5,992 nt of DNA from Pseudomonadota bacterium. Lineage in GTDB: Bacteria; Pseudomonadota; Gammaproteobacteria; Steroidobacterales; Steroidobacteraceae. Shown here piece by piece: positions 5,985 to 5,992 of the stretch (its first letter is position 1; each line of letters opens with the position of its first letter). The DNA lies in the NCBI GenBank assembly GCA_021808035.1, contig JAKBCG010000167.1, positions 1-5,992 of the forward strand, in the 5' to 3' direction. Below the pieces are notes generated by a model. That model was given only the letters and a program-made list of their open reading frames with translations. It was not told the DNA's origin and made no database searches. A program made the translations under genes and the position numbers.

Positions 5985-5992
5985 CGCCGGGC

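Noticed and set aside
5985..5992. GC-rich bases after the pilZ stop as the start of a terminator
   Set aside because: Only 8 bases remain, too few to see a hairpin or a T run.

Overview
The window is a tightly packed, single-strand stretch of bacterial chromosome with very high GC (by eye around 70% or more; not counted). It carries seven consecutive genes, all on the + strand: the 3' part of fabF, then pabB, pabC, mltG (yceG), tmk, holB and pilZ. This order continues a fatty-acid-synthesis (fab) locus into folate, cell-wall, nucleotide and replication genes. It is the arrangement I associate with Gammaproteobacteria. E. coli has fabF-pabC-mltG-tmk-holB; the forms with pabB inserted after fabF and pilZ after holB resemble Xanthomonadales and related lineages. 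Together with the GC content, this suggests a high-GC gammaproteobacterium, possibly Xanthomonadales-like or an uncultured relative. The species cannot be read from the sequence.

Layout: 2-817 is the FabF C-terminal two thirds, with the Cys-His-His active site intact. About 780-2138 is a chorismate-binding enzyme (PabB type), and 2135-2959 is aminodeoxychorismate lyase (PabC). 2956-4002 (or from 2950) is the membrane-anchored endolytic transglycosylase MltG. 3999-4631 is thymidylate kinase, 4619-5605 is the DNA polymerase III delta' subunit, and 5610-5984 is a type IV pilus PilZ protein. Only 8 bases follow the last stop codon.

There is almost no non-coding DNA. The junctions are 4-base stop/start overlaps (pabB/pabC, mltG/tmk, and pabC/mltG if the GTG start is right), a 13-base overlap (tmk/holB), a probable 38-base overlap (fabF/pabB) and a single 4-base gap (holB/pilZ). 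This implies one polycistronic message with translational coupling. The main promoter must lie upstream of the window. No RNA gene, mobile element, CRISPR array, terminator or long gene-free stretch is visible.

Functionally, PabB and PabC make p-aminobenzoate for folate, and folate in turn supports dTMP synthesis. Tmk converts dTMP to dTDP, and HolB is part of the clamp loader that supports replication. FabF elongates fatty acids for the envelope, MltG controls glycan-strand length in peptidoglycan, and PilZ is needed for type IV pilus assembly. The locus is essentially conserved housekeeping, and I found no undescribed system. The points worth a second look are two active-site substitutions: a TrpE-like PIAGT motif in PabB and a Cys where PabC usually has the PLP-contacting Glu. 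The pabB start and a possible internal promoter before pilZ are also uncertain.
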